64,000 nt of DNA from Cyanodermella asteris (GCA_900618795.1 UYJD01000001.1:2436823-2500822), one strand, 5' to 3'. Counted from the first letter of the stretch, positions 34,069 through 46,362 are shown. Translations and numbers: made by a program. Notes: generated by a model from the letters alone, not told the origin.

Positions 34069-34597
34069 ACGGACGGCAGCCGCAAGGTCCATTAATTGCT
34101 CTAGTCGTGGCAACATCCACGTGGCACGACGGCGGTTATGTCGTCGTTGTATAATTGTATACGTTTTCTCATAGTTGTTCATGTCATTGTCCTGACCAGG
34201 AATGTGGCTCGAGGATGCGTGAAATCGACCCTGGCAAGTCCATGCTTAAACAAACTCAACATGCGGTTTCAACTTCAAAGTGTTGGCCTTGTTCACTACT
34301 ATTGACCAGTCACGGATATACTCTCGAGCCGCGAAGGAGTTGTACAAACTGCATTTGCTCATGATGAGACCCTGCCGTGGTCTCATGACCCTACGTCTGC
34401 AACATCATAACCACGCGCGACCACATCCGATGGGACAGTGATATATTGAGATTGTGTTCCAGACCTTTGAGAGCGTGAATGGTGATGCACCGGCTAAGAT
34501 CAGCCGGCCACCCGACCCGCGAGTGTCACAAAATGTTGTTGGTACCCATGTTGTTGGTACCCGTTCTCACCCCGTAAATCATCCATAAGCAACACGA
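34069..34597. other. Intergenic region between convergent genes, with a 15-bp duplication
   Basis: About 530 bases between two convergent stops. A perfect tandem duplication of ATGTTGTTGGTACCC occupies 34533-34562, close to the stop of the hydrolase gene. No gene, RNA or other element is visible. Confidence 0.55.
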
Positions 34598-35605
34598 TCA
34601 TAACTTCGCCGTGTCATCAATGTCCGGCAAGCGCGATAATGATTCGGACAGAAAGGCAATCGCATCTGTGACCATGTGTGGGCTCACTTCGTGCCCGACA
34701 CCATCGTAAATCTTATCTGTAAGAGTGACACCTTGATCCGCAACTACGCCGTCCGATCCAATCATACCTTTGAGCCAGCTCAAGAATGGCTCGCTTTGAG
34801 AATACGGGACGAGCTTGTCGGCACCACCAGAAAGGTTGAGGATGCGCTTCCCGCCAAGCTTCTCCGCAATGATCTGTGCCTGATCCATTGGCATTGTTCG
34901 TCTCTGAAGCAAGCCCGCAGGGTCGTATAGATCAACTGCATCTAGCAAGGTTGTTGGGAAATCTCGAGAGCCGACAAAAGTGGCACCTGGAGGGTCTGAT
35001 TCTGTCCAGGTCTTCAATTTGGAAAGTCGAGCTCGGTCGGTCATTAGCCTCAGATAGTCGGGGCAACCAACGATCGCGATTCCTGTCTTGATGCGCGGGT
35101 CGTGGAGAAGACAGTGCCAGACGCAATGTCCACCCAGGCTGACACCAAGCACCATGTGCGAAGTGATGGGCTTTTCACCGTTCGGGAAGATGTAGCTCGG
35201 CAAATATGTGATCAACTGGCTGCAGTCTAGCTGGGTGCCGTGATATATCGAGAACATATCCTGAGCATGTAGGCCATTACCGCCTCTCCAGGCTTCATTG
35301 GCGTTGGCATCTATCTTTCGTCCGCCATGGTTGCGTTGGTCGAAGGCGACGGCAATCAAGCCGGGCGACCTCTTGTTGCTCGGCTTACAGGCCGACACGA
35401 TGTTGTGAGCAAGAGGCTCCATGGACTCTTTGGTCTGAAGCCGAGGATTGAGAAGCCACAGACATGCTATCTGCGTCGTTTCCGGTTGTAATTCCTTGAG
35501 ACCATAGACCGAGCATTCGATACCAGCTATGGTAAAAGTCTGCTTCGATACCGGCGCTGGCTCCTGCTTGAAAGTCCGCTCCACCGGATTTGGAGCGTCG
35601 GGCAT
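34598..35605 (-). CDS. Alpha/beta hydrolase of unknown substrate
   Basis: Single frame of 335 residues. The alpha/beta-hydrolase catalytic triad is visible: nucleophile Ser156 in GVSLGGH (nucleophile elbow GxSxG), probable acid Asp263 in SGGADKLV and His305 in GVGHEVSP. An early AFDQRNHGGR (88-97) sits where family members carry the oxyanion-side H(G/N)G-type motif after strand 4. There is no signal peptide, so it is probably cytosolic. The substrate (ester, peptide or other) cannot be told from the sequence. It is transcribed divergently from PLD1 with about 800 bases between, so a shared promoter is possible. Confidence 0.85.
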   Translation of the reverse strand: MPDAPNPVERTFKQEPAPVSKQTFTIAGIECSVYGLKELQPETTQIACLWLLNPRLQTKESMEPLAHNIVSACKPSNKRSPGLIAVAFDQRNHGGRKIDANANEAWRGGNGLHAQDMFSIYHGTQLDCSQLITYLPSYIFPNGEKPITSHMVLGVSLGGHCVWHCLLHDPRIKTGIAIVGCPDYLRLMTDRARLSKLKTWTESDPPGATFVGSRDFPTTLLDAVDLYDPAGLLQRRTMPMDQAQIIAEKLGGKRILNLSGGADKLVPYSQSEPFLSWLKGMIGSDGVVADQGVTLTDKIYDGVGHEVSPHMVTDAIAFLSESLSRLPDIDDTAKL

Positions 35606-36402
35606 TGTGGTCGTTATCCTTTAAACACTGGACAGGACAAGTTGGGCCACTCGACGAGATGCCTGCAGGAGTCGGACTGAGATTCCAGCGGTATTGCAAG
35701 GACGTTTGAGACCGCTGAGAATGGAAGGCTAAGTTATGCTGAACAACCAACTCGGCGATGAATGATTATTTGGTGATAGGAATAGTGTAGTGCTAGCGAC
35801 GACGAGAACCTCGGCAACCCTATTGATTGCTCGCCCTGGACCGGCGAATCTAAGCAACCAAAAAATCCTGTCACATCAGACACCTGGAATCACAATTGGC
35901 GATCGTGCCTCTCCTTTGAGCATCTACTGGATCATACAGGACCTGGCAAGTCGAAAGGCTGTGATGCTCGAGTCAGACCCCTCAGGTGAGGAGCAATGAA
36001 GCTTCTGGGGTGAACTCCGGTCGAGCAGGGGTGCGGTGGCCAATAGCGCTGCGACCTCGAGCATCAGCCCGTAATTTAAGCTCTACAACAGAAGTGTCAA
36101 TGCGGTCGGCTAATGCGGTGTCGTGGTAGCTTGAATACCTAAAATTGAATTAGTAGTGTTCGGGCTGCACTTTCAGCCATACGCTGCAACCGCTTCCTGC
36201 ACATGGTCCCCAAAGCGCCTGCACATCTCCAGCGGAGGGAATCCGACACGGCCGATGGGCAGCAGCCACTTGGAGAGGGAGACAACAACCTTGAGCACGG
36301 ACGCTCCACCCACCTACATCTGAAGACAGGAGGACCTTATTCTTACCTACAAGAGGAGGAACACCTGCCTGTCAGGATCGTCGGAAATAACCTCTCATTG
36401 TA
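35606..36402. other. Divergent promoter region, hydrolase / PLD1
   Basis: About 800 bases between the start codons of the minus-strand hydrolase and the plus-strand PLD1. It should hold both promoters and the PLD1 leader. A 66-codon upstream frame at its right end is listed separately. No other gene seen. Confidence 0.55.
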
Positions 36403-36403
36403 A
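36203..36403 (+). other. Upstream open reading frame whose stop overlaps the PLD1 start
   Basis: A 66-codon frame starting with ATG at 36203 and ending TAA at 36401-36403. The final A is the first base of the PLD1 ATG (TAATG). If the leader begins upstream of 36203, ribosomes would meet this frame first, and a stop-start overlap of this kind can allow reinitiation. The peptide has no recognisable pattern, so any role is regulatory and inferred. The transcript start is unknown. Confidence 0.35.
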
Positions 36404-39400
36404 TGGCGGAGGCACAATTACAGCGCAACGGCAATGCTGAGGACGGATTCCCCTTCAACACAGTCACTCGTGTGTTTGCATCAGACGTTGAGGGAGGCAC
36501 GTCTGACGCAGGGCCATCCCGGACCCGTCATGATCCCTCAGAGGTAGACAAGCGTCTCAGCACTCTCCCCGAGCTACCATCGGTGCTTAAACAGCCTACA
36601 CTTGACCGACAGGATCGGCCAGAGCCGCAGCCAAGACGGAGTGTACAATTTGCTCGACTGCCAGACAACGACCAGCTTGATGGAGCCGCGTTCGGCAGCA
36701 GGCCCGTAGCTGACAGGAAAGGTAGTCGAACGGACGCTCTTCTTTCCAAACTGAAGGTTCGAACTGGAACTACCCGCGGTCCTCACGCACGATCGCCGAG
36801 CGAACAGACCGTGGGTGCATCATCACCTTCTGACCCTGCAGACTGGCCACAATCATCGGGCGCATTCTCATGGGGGAGTTCGGAGGGCCAGACGCCGGCG
36901 AGTAGCCCTCGGCTCCATGAGAGCGACGACGAAGCCGACGAAGAAGCCAGCGAAGATGAGGCAAGTCGCCGAGATCCTGCTACCAATCGTAAGAGAAAGA
37001 GCAAGCGACCGCAAAATGGACCTCAAACCGCACCTTCAACGCCCATGCTTGGATCTGCGTTCAGTCGTGTTCGACCCGGCTTCTTCTCGTCGCTTTCCCA
37101 ACAAGCAAGCGAATCACAACCAAGGCCCGGATTACTACGACGCGCAACAACAACAGAGCTCGGCGACGAAAGTCGTCAGGGCGTATCCGAGGACGAAGGG
37201 AGGTCCAGAATGGTGTTCAAAGCGCCTTCTCCTTGGACCCGAGGCAAGAAGTATCTCCCACGCCGTTCTTCCTCAAACCAGCTTGGGACCGGTGATGAGA
37301 CACGTACCCCAGGTGCTTTCAGGAGAGCCATTTCCGGTGTTGGGACTTCGATCACACCTACTGGTGCAGTTCCACCATCCCCGTGGCGAGAACGCATGCG
37401 AAGAAACCCGACCAAGTCGATAGGCGATAATGTACGATGGCAGAAGATCAAGGCCAGTCTAAAGGCTATGGGCAGGCTCAAGAAGACTGAAAATCCGCTG
37501 GACACTATTAAGTCTGCGGAATTGCTCAATGAGCTTACTGCTGGAGCCCCAGCCGCCTTGATGCTTGCCAGTGTATTTCAGCGGGACGAAGGCGGCAGCA
37601 AAAAGATACCCATTCTCTTGGAGCAATTGAAGTTCAAGCTTACAAATAGCCAGGCCATCATGGCCGGAAGGGAAGACAGGCATTTGTCTTTTAGGCTTGA
37701 GCTGGAGTATGGTAGTGGGGTAACGAGAATGAAATGGTCTGTCGAGCGTACTCCTTGGGACTTCTGGTCACTTCACTACAGATATTATCAGACTCGTATC
37801 AATCCAAGGACTCGCAGACTGAGACAGGAGACCGAAGGACGTCAAGCGAAAATGCCCAAATTCCCGAAGCGAATTTTGCCATATGCCCGAGGTCTCCGAG
37901 GTGTAGATATCGATGAGGATCTCACAGCAGAACCAGAAAATAACACCGCCGGTCAAACCAGTGCTGTTGAAGCAGAGCCTGCGCGGCCGACCCGGAAGAG
38001 CAGGCCTTCCATGACTGGTATGCCTTCTATGAGCGGCATTCTCAGACGCCAGTCAAGCTTGACTGGTGATGAGGCAGGCGACGGCTTACGTGGCAATTCA
38101 GTCGCCGGGCCGCAAACAAGACAGGCCAGGCGAGAGGAGTGGCCTGAACGCACGCGGCGCCAGCTAGAAAACTATCTCCATGATCTGATTCGGTACCTGA
38201 CGTTCAGACCAGGTACTAATCGATTGTGCAAGTTCCTCGAACTGTCGGCGCTTGGAGTTCGTTTAGCTGCTGAGGGTTCGTACCATGGCAAGGAAGGTAG
38301 AATGACCATTGTCTCTGGAAAAGGAATCGACTTCAGACGCGCCTGGAAGCCTAGTCTGTTCAAAGACAGACACACCCCAAAGTGGTTCATGGTTCGCCAC
38401 AGTTACATTGTGTGCACCGCATCTCCGCAATCTCTCGAGGTTTACGATGTTTTCTTGGTCGACTCTGATTTCAAAGTTCAAGCAAAAGAGAAGCTACGCT
38501 CCACCACTGAACCGGAGAAAATGGCAAACGGGCAGCCCAGGAGAGGGGCTACGGGACCCCATCATCTAACGCTGAGCAATTCCGAACGCAGTATTAAGCT
38601 TGCTGCAAAGAATGCACGCCAGCTAACTCAATTCGTGCAATCCATCCGGTCCATGTCGCACGAAACCCAATGGTCTAGAACTAACCGATTCGGAAGCTTT
38701 GCTCCAGTCCGCAAAAATGTGTCTGCGCAGTGGCTGGTCGATGGCAGAGACTACATGTGGAATGTGTCGAGAGCAATCAGTATGGCGAAGGATGTGATCT
38801 ACATTCACGACTGGTGGCTGAGCCCTGAGTTGTATCTGCGCAGGCCTGCAGCAATTTCGTCCAAGTGGCGACTTGACCGACTGTTGCAGGAAAGAGCCAG
38901 AGCCGGCGTCAAGATCTTCGTCATCATGTACCGGAACGTCGAGTCCGCTATTCCCATCGATTCAGCCCACTCGAAGCTTGCTTTGCTTGATTTGCACGAA
39001 AACATATTTGTTCAACGATCCCCGAACCAGATTCGACAAGGAACCTTCTTCTGGGCTCATCACGAGAAGATATGTGTAATCGATCATGCGATAGCATTTG
39101 TTGGGGGTATTGATCTCTGCTTTGGACGTTGGGATACTCCGCAGCATCCCGTTGCAGATGACAAACCAACAGGTTTTGAGGACAGTGATCTTCCGCGCGA
39201 CGCCGACAACTGTCAGCTTTGGCCGGGTAAAGATTACTCAAACCCTCGGGTGCAAGATTTCTACGGCCTCGACAAGCCTTACGAGGAGATGTATAACAGG
39301 TCAAGAGTACCTCGTATGCCATGGCACGATATTCACATGCAGGTCGTGGGCCAGCCTGCCCGCGACTTGACCAGGCACTTCGTTCAGAGATGGAATTTCA

Positions 39401-41678
39401 TCTTGCGATCCCGGGTGCCAAGTAGGCCTACACCCTTTTTGTTGCCTCCGAAGGATTTCGCCCCTGGCGAGCTTGAGAGCCTTGGTCTGGCTGGAACTTG
39501 CGAAGTTCAAATCCTCCGTTCTTGCACCGAATGGTCTATGGGCACGCCTGGGAAGACCGAGCACAGTATCATGAACGCGTACTGCACAACCATTGAACAG
39601 TCCGAGCACTTCATCTACATCGAGAACCAGTTCTTCATATCTTCTTGCGAGGTCGAGGGTCATAAGATCGCGAACAGTATTGGTGATGCCATTGTGGAAA
39701 GGATCATTCGTGCTCACGAGAACGATGAGGACTGGAAAGCTGTCATAATAATCCCGCTTATGCCCGGGTTTCAAAACACAGTGGATGCTCAAGACGGCAC
39801 AAGTGTTCGCTTGATTATGCAGTGCCAGTTCCGAAGCATCTCTCGCGGCGAAGGGTCGATCTTCCAGCGCCTGCGCAAGGCGGGCATCGATCCAGAGGAA
39901 TACATCCAATTCTTCAGCTTGCGATCCTGGGGTAGAGTTGGACCCAATCGGTCGCTCGTGACGGAGCAGCTCTACATCCATGCGAAATGTATGATCGCTG
40001 ATGACAGGGTCGCCATTATCGCCTCGGCCAACATTAACGAACGATCACAGCGGGGAGATCGTGATTCTGAATGTGGCGCTATCGTTCGAGACACCGATAG
40101 CATGTGGTCTAAAATGGCAGGCAAGGACTACCTGGTCGGCAAATTTCCCCATACTCTGCGGATGCGCCTGATGAGAGAGCATCTTGGACTCGATGTGGAC
40201 GCATTAGAGGATCATGATCACGACATCGGTGATGGTCAGGAATCAGCCACCGAGAGCACACCCAAGAAATGGCTGAACAAAATTACGAGAAAGGGCACAA
40301 AGGTTCAATCGGAAGCCGAGCCGCCGACTAAGTTGATACCAACATCGCATGACGGTCCAGGGAGGGGCATACGTGTAACCGGAAACACAGGCATCAATCT
40401 TTCGAGTGACGAGGAATCACTTGCTCACCGATCACAAAGTAGAGCCAATTCACTGCGAGCACGCCGTAGCAGACGTGACGCGCCATCCAAGCGCGATCGC
40501 TCGGTTGGAACCGAGACAGCTCCTTTGCCTCCACCGTCAGTCATTCGGATGAACACTTACGAGCTTGGACTACCCCAGCTGTCAACCCTACCTACGTTGC
40601 CGACCTGCGACGATACAGACATAGGAGGTCCTGGCCTGCAAAAGTCGTTCTCGACTCGCACTTCATCCCGGGCTCACCCGCTCCTGTCTAGCTTGAAGTT
40701 GCCTGAAATTTCGCCAGACTGTATGAAAGACCCTTTGAACGATGAGTTCTACGACAACATATGGCGGTCGGTTGCAGGAAACAACACCACTCTGTTTCGC
40801 GCAGTGTTCCGCTGTATGCCCGACAATGAAGTCAAGGAATGGTCCAGATACCACGAGTACATGGGCTATGCCGAAAAGTTCAGTCAGGCACAAGGCGCCG
40901 GTAAGAGCGTTGAACGCACCGCGCAAGAAGCCGAGGGAACCACAGGACCGCCTGGTTCTGGTAGTATATCGGAGAAGATTGCAATCGCAGAAGGCCAGGC
41001 TAAGAAACATGCCAAGGCAGAGCACGGGTCCGAGAAAAGAGCTGCACGTGGTCGCAGGAGGCACAGCGACAATAAAGACGAACAGAAAGCTCTTCACAAC
41101 ACAACTGATAGTGCGGCGGAAAGTGTGCAAGAGAAAGGACAGTGGAACCCCAACAAGGAACCTAGCCAGGGGCATGGGAGGGCCTCCACTCCTCCCGATC
41201 AACGCCTACAAACAGGCCAGAGCGACAGCACCGCTGAGCCTGAGCTAAACGAGAAAGCTGCCTTCCCTGCATACGAGGACACAACACCTTCGGAGCCCAT
41301 GCCCATTGACGGTACCAACGAGAAGAATGGTCGCGATCACAGCGCCAGCACTGGAGGCGCCAAAATTCAACTTCAGCTACCGGAAGAAACCAACGTTGGC
41401 ACTAGCGGTTCCCGACGCACGCGACGGAGCACCACTAAAAGCCGCAGAAGGACCATTGGTGGTCCCAACGATGAGCCACTGCCCAAAGAGGAAGCCGAAG
41501 AGCTTCTGAAGATGGTACAGGGGCATCTCATCTACTTCCCGTACGACTGGCTTGTGAAAGAGGATGAGGCTGGTAATTGGCTGTTTTCAATTGACCAACT
41601 TGCCCCCTTGGAAATTTAGTAAGTGACGCTTCATGTGTCTTCGCCTGAGTCAGAAGCTAACGCGTTTGCAGTGACTAA
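36403..41678 (+). CDS. PLD1: Phospholipase D (Pld1/Spo14 type)
   Basis: Main exon 36403-41618, then a probable 53-base intron (GTAAGT at 41619, branch-like GCTAAC, CAG ending 41671) and a tiny last exon 41672-41678; 1740 residues. Read without the splice, the frame stops at 41619, giving 1738. The enzyme hydrolyses phosphatidylcholine to phosphatidic acid and choline at membranes; yeast Spo14 acts in sporulation and vesicle traffic. Visible parts: long disordered N-terminus, PX-like domain (from about IPILLEQLKFKLT), PH-like region (GKGIDFRRAWKPSLFKDRH...), first HKD motif HEKICVID from His887, an IYIENQFFI motif, and second HKD motif HAKCMIAD from His1193. The C-terminal ~450 residues are charged and disordered until a conserved end (GHLIYFPYDWL). 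Yeast Spo14 is about as long, so the gene looks intact. Confidence 0.95.
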
Positions 41679-42145
41679 TGCCCGCATCGATATCAATAGA
41701 AGTAATAGCATGGCGTTCCTTGTTATACAGGTGGCATCTGACGTTTCGGGCTGTTTGTTGGCCTCTGCTGCGTAAAACGATGGTTGCACCGTTTCGAAGA
41801 ACAGCATTGACGTAAAGACGTAATAATTGCACACTTTAATATGCTCATCACCGCTGCATCTAGTGTTCAGTCAGCTAGGTCATATCCTGATTTGCAAAAA
41901 GCCATGGTGCAGCATCCGCTTGGTGGAGATGATTACAGGCTAAATGAGGATAACGTCGACGAGAGATAGATGTAGAGTGCGGTGTTTGACAAAAGCTCCA
42001 AGCGCGAGATACAACAGAGACCCCTCTGGGAAGAGGGAACGAGTAAGGGTCTCACGATTTATTCACTCTTGGCAAAGGTGCAGAATGGTAGGTATTCGCG
42101 GTTTTGAGCTGGATGCGAGCACATTTTCCTCCCGTAATGCATACT
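41679..42145. other. Intergenic region between convergent genes
   Basis: About 470 bases between the PLD1 stop and the AP-3 mu stop, holding two 3' UTRs. No gene, RNA or repeat recognised. Confidence 0.55.
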
Positions 42146-43884
42146 CTAGCATCGAGCTTCTATCCCGTTCTTGCTCACGGTCAAATATTTTGCACCTTTG
42201 ACGGGCTTCACACCCTCTCCCAAACCTCGGCTTTTCCTCACGTCTATGACCAGCGAATCAACTTTGAGACCACTTGCTAGCCAGCCTTTGACCCCAAAAC
42301 TCACAGTGGCAGAGCTGGGCATGTATTGCGTGTTCTGCGCAACGCGCTTGGGATCGCGCTCTTCAGATCGGCTTGTTATCGGAGCGGTGGCCTTCCCTGC
42401 TCTCTCGGTTTCTGCAGAGCCCTGATAGCCGTCCTCATTCTCGTCGTAGTCTCCCGCAGCGCCCGTCACGTACTCCATGCCGTTTGTTGTGTCCCCATCC
42501 TGGTTGTCGCCGATTTGGCCTGTTACAGTGCACCTTAGGGTGGCCACACCACCACTGGAAGCCTCCTTGCTACTTATGCGCCACTCAACAGCATGATCGG
42601 CTGCCGAGAAGGTGGCTTCACCCCGACTTGCTCGTAAATCCGTGACGTTGCGTACACTTTCTGGCACAGGTATCGTAGCAACGACGTCCTGCAGAGTCGG
42701 GGAACTGCTCGTGCCACTGTCTCTGGAGCCGAAAAAGCTCGGCGTACTCCTACCCGATCCTCGGCCAGACCCTGGTCTGGAGATGGCGCGAAGTTGAGCT
42801 ACAGCTGCTCCAGATCCCCCTTTTGTTGCGAAAGTGCTAGATAGAGCAAGACGCACTTCAAATTCCATGCCAGTGGGGCCCAAGCTCTTTTGGACTTCGA
42901 CCGTGACGGGGAGGTTCAACTTGGAGATGGAGCGCGATTTCAAGTCATCCGTACTGGGAAGGAGATTGATCTCGTAAGCGGCAAGCATGAACTTGCCATC
43001 CGGAGGGACAAAACTGAGTTCGCCGGGGTTATCTCTCCATCGGCTCAGTCGAACACAAGGATGGAAGACAGGGCTTTCTACAGCTCGCGCTAAGGAAGCC
43101 TTATTGCCACCCGGGAGAGAAAGGTTGAGAAGAAGGTCCGGCACTCCAGAGATCTTGGCAGTAAAGAGTATGCTGCCGTGAGCAAAGGCTGCGAGGGGTC
43201 GACCTGAGGGCGTGAGTGTGACCTGCAGCGTCTCCACCATGTCCACGTAGAGCTCATTGCTTGTATGTCTGACATTTGCTCTCCTCCATGGTATCGACGG
43301 CCCTTGACTCTGGGCCTGCAGGAGCTGTGGCCGTAGATTGTTGCTGTTTTGAGTCTGCGCAGGGCCCGAGGGAAGACTGAGACCACCGAGCAGCTTGTCT
43401 GTCCAGCCAGGGACTGCAACAACGTCCTTCAGTGTATTTGCCTCTGTATTCACCACCAATCCCGCATCGCACGTCTCGCATAAGAGCTGGGCGACGACAT
43501 CGTAGCTATTTTCAATCTTTGACGAAACCAACGGCGCTCCCAGAAAGTCTTCCAGGATATCAACGAACCGATGCAGGAAGGTGAGGACAAACAGCGGGTC
43601 GACATCTCGTGTAGAGGCGACAATGAAGATAAGGTGATTGTAGGTGTGAGCGAAGAGAGTTACTGCTGGCGACAGAGAAGGGCAATAGATCACGGAGGGA
43701 CGCGGCTCGGGGTGGGACAGGTATAATGGGAGCACTGCGCGAGCCGGTGCAGGTCGCGAGCGGTAGACATGCTCGAGGACTGTTTCGCTGCGTGAAGAAT
43801 CAGCATGGAGGCGTGGATTGCTTACTGACTGGCTTACCGAGTCTGATTGAAGATGTACAGCGCTTCGATCGCACCGTTGCTCAT
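42146..43884 (-). CDS. APM3: AP-3 adaptor complex subunit mu
   Basis: Two exons: 43884-43838 and 43787-42146, with a 50-base intron (GTAAGC...GCAG); 562 residues. The splice joins MSNGAIEALYIFNQT to RETVLEHVYRSRPAPARAV in phase and gives the typical mu-chain start. Residues up to about 150 form the longin-like N-domain (YNHLIFIVASTRDVDPLFVLTFLHRFVDILEDF). The mu-homology domain follows, from NELYVDMVETLQVTL. AP-3 sorts cargo such as alkaline phosphatase from the Golgi directly to the vacuole, with mu recognising tyrosine signals. The C-terminal half carries Ser/Gly and acidic insertions (about 330-480) that are common in filamentous fungal Apm3. It lies 233 bases downstream of the amidohydrolase gene on the same strand. 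Confidence 0.9.
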
Positions 43885-44117
43885 GGTGAAAGAAGCAGCA
43901 GGGTGGGATGGCGCAGTCGGAGCTACGAAGCTTCTGTGGAGCTAGAGATCCCCTCCGACTTCTCGGACCGCGTCGATTCCATCATCGTGTTTACAGTCTA
44001 CCGACCTACTTATTTTTATGCTCAGTCGATCAAGCCAACCCAGCTTTCCTGCCTATTGTACAGTGCATTGGATTGTATCTGCGCACCCTTCATGTGCTGA
44101 AACGTGAGCTGGACTAC

Positions 44118-45583
44118 TTACTCCGCCGTTATTGGGAAGAATCCCACGGGATGACCAGGCTTCTTGAAGAGATAGCCTTCTTTCCAAACGTGAGTGATCT
44201 TACTCGGCTGCCCCACGACGTCAATATCTGCCAACGGGTTCTCGCTCAGTGCTACAAAGTCCGCATCGTATCCCTCTTTGAGCCGGCCACTCTTTGGTGC
44301 ACTGGGCCCGAGGGTCAGAGGACCGTTAGCCGTCGCCGCTTCGATTGCCTCCAGCTCGGACAGGCCAGCCTCCACCGCTGAGCCTAGTTCCTTGCCGTTC
44401 ATACCGAAGTAATGGCCCGACTCAATTCGACTGATGCCCAGATCTGTGCCCAGGGCAACCTTGACTCCTGCCTTGACCGCCGCAGCATAGGCGGCTTGAT
44501 GGTGCTTATTCGTCTCAACCATTTTGCGATAGATCTCTGGCACCATTTGCTCCGGGTGCTTCACACCATATTTCACGATGCTTCGTGTCGCAATCAACAT
44601 TGCGTCTTTCTTTTTCATCAGTTCAATGGCCTCGTCGTCTAGATATGTACCGTGCTCGATAGTTTTGCAGCCAGCATTCAACGCAGCCTGAAAGCGGTCA
44701 GCGAACGTGAATCGGCTCAGTGGACTGGCTGTCTTACCATAATTCCTGCTTTGCCGTGTGCATGTGCCGCAACGATCTTTCCTGTCTTCGCAGCCTCTTT
44801 GACAATCGCTTCGAGTTCCTCGGGGCTGAATTGTGGGCTCTCGGGATCATCGAGAAGGGAGAGCACACCGCCGCTGGCTGCCACCTTGATGACCTTCGCG
44901 CCCTGACGTACCTTCATGCGTACGGCTTTGATGCATTCATCGACCCCGTCACAAAGATGGAAAGGGCCTCCCTCGTTCTGCTTGCCCGTCACCAACTCGA
45001 TGGGTAGACTATGGCAGTCACCGTGGCCCGTTGTTTGACTTAATATACTAACAGCAGAGTATATATGCGGGCCAGGCAGCCAGCCTTCGTCCACCGCCTT
45101 TGCGACAGAGAAGCCATACCCTGCCATCTCCCGGCAAGACGTGTATCCGGCGTTGAGCATAGCGGCTAGATCGCGTGAGATTCGGGCACCAGCAAGGGCT
45201 TTGTCGAGAAGAGGGATGCTGTCCAGAGCGAGCTCTGTTGAACCCATCAGATGGACGTGGCAATCCCACAGGCCCGGCATGAGAATGGGAACATGGGTGA
45301 CATGAAGCTTCGCGTACTTGGTCGGCACTGCATTGGCGCTGCCAGTCCAAAGAATTTTACCTCCAACCTCGTAGGCGATTGCGGCGGCCTTTTGGGGCTG
45401 ACCACGGCCAGGAATGAGAAGGTCGGCAAAGACGAGAGCCCTTTCGGGTCCGTCGGACCTGGAACGGACGGGACGCTCTGCGTCGAAGCTGTTTGTGTTT
45501 GGAGCTTGACTCACGGCTCTGGCTGTTTGTGTCAAATCCACGTAAGCCGGGGCAGAAGATGTTGACGCTGTAAGGCGTGTCAT
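44118..45583 (-). CDS. Metal-dependent amidohydrolase (imidazolonepropionase/prolidase-like)
   Basis: Two exons: 45583-44738 and 44687-44118, with a 50-base intron (GTAAGA...TCAG) in phase 0; 471 residues. The amidohydrolase metal site is complete by eye: His109 and His111 in DCHVHL, a Lys233 likely to be carboxylated in VIKVAASGG, His274/His276 in AAHAHG, His294 in TIEHGTYL and Asp364 in LGTDLG. The pattern fits the Zn-dependent Xaa-Pro dipeptidase or carboxypeptidase-like subgroup of the superfamily; the real substrate is unknown. No signal peptide is obvious, and the first ~45 residues are low complexity. A later start cannot be excluded. The intron removes a stretch between GKAGIM and AALNAGCKTIEHG, an unbroken conserved region once spliced. 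Confidence 0.9.
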
Positions 45584-45665
45584 GGTTACAATGAGGAGCG
45601 CGTCTGTTTCTTGATCGCTGATTTCAATGCTTCCTTGACTTTATAAGTTGTCAAGCAAAAAAAAA

Positions 45666-46362
45666 TCACGACGCAAGGTAAGGACAATCAGAATACTCTT
45701 GTATCAATTTCCAAACCAAGCTTCTGTCAATTAGGAAGGTGCTGTCGACGGTCAGGGCTATCTGTGAGGACTCATGGAGTTCCAGTCGCGGGTTCTTCCC
45801 CACTCGCTCGTCTTGATGTAGGAAGTGGAGGTGGCACAGGGATGATGTTCGATAGTAGCCGTGCGATAGCCGTGCCTCTGATCCGCACAGCCCACCGGGC
45901 CCAGCTACGTTCACTGTATGTAAGCCTGTTACACTGAGGTCTGTCGGGTAGACTACCTGTCCAGATGGTGTGGGCAGCATATCATGGATCTGCAGTCCTT
46001 CACAAAGACTTACGCCACCGCAATTCTCGGCTTGAGTATAAAGGTGTCGTGTGTAAAGAAAGGTAGAAGCTCACAAAGAGATGAACGTCCACACGGCTGC
46101 GAAGTTCCACGAACAAGGGCCTGATCTGAAACACGTCGGACTATTATAGCCAAGCTCCTTGGTGTCTTCGACCAGCCTTCTCACCTTCTTGTTGACTGTA
46201 CATACTTGGGAACGCGACGTTCTGGCGAATAAGCAACCCGTGCAGTGCACTATCGAGACATCCACCTGCTGGCAGTCACTGCATAGCAAGAGTGCTCCTT
46301 CGTGTGGATGCGCACGTGGCTCATCGCAGTGATCACAATCAGGATAATAGAGACAACTGCGC
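45666..46362 (-). CDS. Tentative multi-exon Cys-rich protein gene (5' end undefined)
   Basis: Three candidate exons read on the minus strand: up to 46362-46206, then 46125-46075, then 45989-45666. They join in phase 0 through GTATGT...TTTCAG and GTGAGC...CTGCAG. The first exon encodes CDHCDEPRAHPHEGALLLCS, then DCQQVDVSIVHCTGC, a Cys/His spacing like a B-box or small zinc-binding module. The middle exon encodes IRPLFVELRSRVDVHLF, and the last a 107-codon segment ending CPYLAS. A stop lies in frame just upstream of the first exon and no start Met was found, so the 5' exon is missing or the locus is decayed. Splice signals plus a Cys cluster are the only support. No function is assigned. Confidence 0.38.

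Noticed and set aside
39301-39981. 226-codon minus-strand frame
   Set aside because: Antisense shadow of the phospholipase D catalytic region.
43905-43990. TGGCGCAGTCGG string resembling a tRNA A box
   Set aside because: No T-loop consensus follows and stems do not pair; it lies in the leader of the AP-3 mu gene.
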